Source: an uncultured Phycisphaerales bacterium (lineage in GTDB: Bacteria; Planctomycetota; Phycisphaerae; WQYP01). Taken from it: a stretch of 5,769 nucleotides of DNA. Positions 4,531 through 5,769 of the stretch are shown here, in pieces. Positions within the stretch are counted from its first letter, which is position 1. Each line of letters starts with the position of its first letter. Below the pieces are notes generated by a model. It searched no databases. It worked only from the letters and a program-made list of their open reading frames with translations, and was not told the origin of the DNA. Location of the stretch: contig CAIPTQ010000366.1 of the NCBI GenBank assembly GCA_903868035.1, positions 1-5,769 on the forward strand, written 5' to 3'. The position numbers were made by a program, and so were the translations under genes.

Positions 4531-5769
4531 GTTTTTAGGAGGCGGGCGACTTCCATGCAGTCTTTGTCGCCGCGGCCGGAGAGGTTGAGGACGAGGATCT
4601 GGTCGCGGGGCATGGTGGGGGCGAGTTTGAGGGCGTAGGCGAGGGCGTGGGCGGATTCGAGGGCGGGGATGATGCCTTCGCGCTGGGAGGTGATTTGGAA
4701 GGCTTCGAGGGCTTCGGTATCGGAGATGGCGGCATACTTTACGCGGCCGGTGTCTTTCCAGTAGGCGTGCTCGGGGCCGACGCCGGGGTAGTCCAGGCCG
4801 GCGGAGACGGAGTGGACGTCGGCGGTTTGGCCGTCCTGGTTTTGGAGGACGTAGGAGAGGGCGCCGTGGAGGATGCCGGGGGTGCCGTAGCTGAGGGTGG
4901 CGGCGTGGTCGCCGAGTGCGGTGCCGCGGCCGCCGGCTTCGACGCCGAACATTTTGACGTTGAGGTCGTCGATGAAGGGGAAGAAGAGGCCGGCGGCATT
5001 GGAACCGCCGCCGACGCAGGCGACGAGGGCGTCGGGGAGGCGGTCGAAGGCGTCGAGGCATTGCTGGCGGGCTTCGATGCCGATGATGGATTGGAAGTCG
5101 CGGACAATCATGGGGAAGGGGTGGGGTCCGGCGACGGAGCCGATGATGTAGTGGGTGTTCTCGACGGAGCCCATCCAGTCGCGCATGGCCTCGTTGAGGG
5201 CGTCCTTGAGGGTTTTGGAGCCGGACTCGACGGGGATGACGCGGGTGCCCAGAAGCTGCATGCGGAAGACGTTGAGGTTTTGGCGGCGGATGTCCTCGGA
5301 GCCCATGTAGACGTCGCAGGCGAGGCCGAAGACGGCGGCGGCGGTGGCGGTGCCGACACCGTGCTGGCCGGCGCCGGTTTCGGCGATGACGCGTTTTTTG
5401 CCCATGCGGAGGGTGAGGAGGGCCTGGCCGATGGTGTTGTTGATTTTGTGGGCGCCGGTGTGGGCGAGGTCTTCGCGCTTGAGGTAAATCTTTGCGCCGC
5501 TGGCGGGGGAGGCCGAGGCGCGGGCGAGTTCGGTGAGGCGTTGGGCGTAGTAGAGCGGGGTGGGGCGGCCGACGAATTGTTTGAGGTAGTAGTTGAGTTG
5601 TTTCCAGAATTCGGGGTCTTTGCGGGCGGTTTCGTAGGCGTCGGCAAGCTGGTGGACGGCGACCATGAGGGTTTCCGGGACGTAGGAGCCGCCGTAGGGG
5701 CCGAAGCGGCCGTTGGGGGTGGGGACGGATTTGGAGGCGGTGCCGGCGGTGGCGGCTAGGACTTGGGCG
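4515..5769 (-). CDS. trpB: Tryptophan synthase beta chain, 5' end beyond the window
   Basis: 417 residues are visible and the frame stays open to the window edge. TrpB is the PLP-dependent cytoplasmic enzyme that joins indole and L-serine to make L-tryptophan, normally with TrpA as an alpha2-beta2 complex. Numbering from the first complete codon: the [13 protein letters not shown] start-of-domain signature (about 22-34); [14 protein letters not shown] with the PLP lysine at 108; [11 protein letters not shown] with catalytic Glu130; the phosphate-binding GGGSNAAG (253-260); [12 protein letters not shown] with Asp326; and LSGRGDKD with Ser397. These match Salmonella TrpB Lys87, Glu109, Asp305 and Ser377 at a nearly constant offset, so this is canonical TrpB1 and looks intact. 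The ATG at 5664-5666 is not the start, because conserved sequence continues upstream; the true start must lie just outside the window, as full TrpB is about 400 residues. No trpA follows. The C-terminus EPVA and the stop codon lie in a repeat. Confidence 0.97.
   Translation of the reverse strand, partial: AQVLAATAGTASKSVPTPNGRFGPYGGSYVPETLMVAVHQLADAYETARKDPEFWKQLNYYLKQFVGRPTPLYYAQRLTELARASASPASGAKIYLKREDLAHTGAHKINNTIGQALLTLRMGKKRVIAETGAGQHGVGTATAAAVFGLACDVYMGSEDIRRQNLNVFRMQLLGTRVIPVESGSKTLKDALNEAMRDWMGSVENTHYIIGSVAGPHPFPMIVRDFQSIIGIEARQQCLDAFDRLPDALVACVGGGSNAAGLFFPFIDDLNVKMFGVEAGGRGTALGDHAATLSYGTPGILHGALSYVLQNQDGQTADVHSVSAGLDYPGVGPEHAYWKDTGRVKYAAISDTEALEAFQITSQREGIIPALESAHALAYALKLAPTMPRDQILVLNLSGRGDKDCMEVARLLKTEPVA

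Noticed and set aside
5664..5666. ATG as the trpB start
   Set aside because: The conserved [13 protein letters not shown] signature lies immediately upstream in the same frame, so this Met is internal.
4647..5759. A 370-residue open frame on the plus strand
   Set aside because: It is the mirror of trpB, almost entirely Gly, Ala, Val and Asp, with no recognisable domain.

Overview
The window is GC-rich, and every supported gene lies on the minus strand. It reads as chromosomal DNA from a member of the PVC group (Planctomycetota/Verrucomicrobiota). The reasons are an ECF sigma factor with a C-terminal transmembrane extension, a secreted protein pairing a HEAT-like 'DFAAREAAQRELE' segment with a carboxypeptidase-regulatory-like fold, a secreted GH29 fucosidase, and a short 'GTRSVSEG'-type repeat that I recall, unverified, from planctomycete genomes. 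The phylum call is inference.

Layout, in the direction of transcription (right to left): (1) trpB, tryptophan synthase beta chain, cut at its 5' end by the window edge; no trpA follows. (2) A 75-base gap partly covered by a dispersed repeat that also supplies the trpB stop codon. (3) A secreted GH29 alpha-L-fucosidase-like glycosidase. (4) A 300-base intergenic stretch with two copies of a hairpin repeat and a possible ECF-type promoter. (5) An ECF sigma factor fused in one uninterrupted frame to a transmembrane helix and a domain resembling the C-terminal secretin module; its stop codon lies in a third repeat copy. (6) A 224-base gap with a good ribosome binding site and a weak promoter candidate. 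(7) A 175-residue secreted protein of unknown function. (8) A short non-coding end whose first 31 bases resemble the terminus of an IS21-like element.

The genes do not form an evident pathway. trpB is housekeeping, the fucosidase is an exported polysaccharide-degrading enzyme, and the sigma factor with the small exported protein may form a regulatory or envelope unit. The most unusual item is the sigma-TM-secretin-like fusion: a transcription factor apparently tethered to the membrane with a secretin-derived domain outside the cytoplasm, and with codon use that changes between its two halves. The second theme is repeats at gene 3' ends: three of the four genes end in, or within 9 bases of, a repeat, and two take their stop codons from one.
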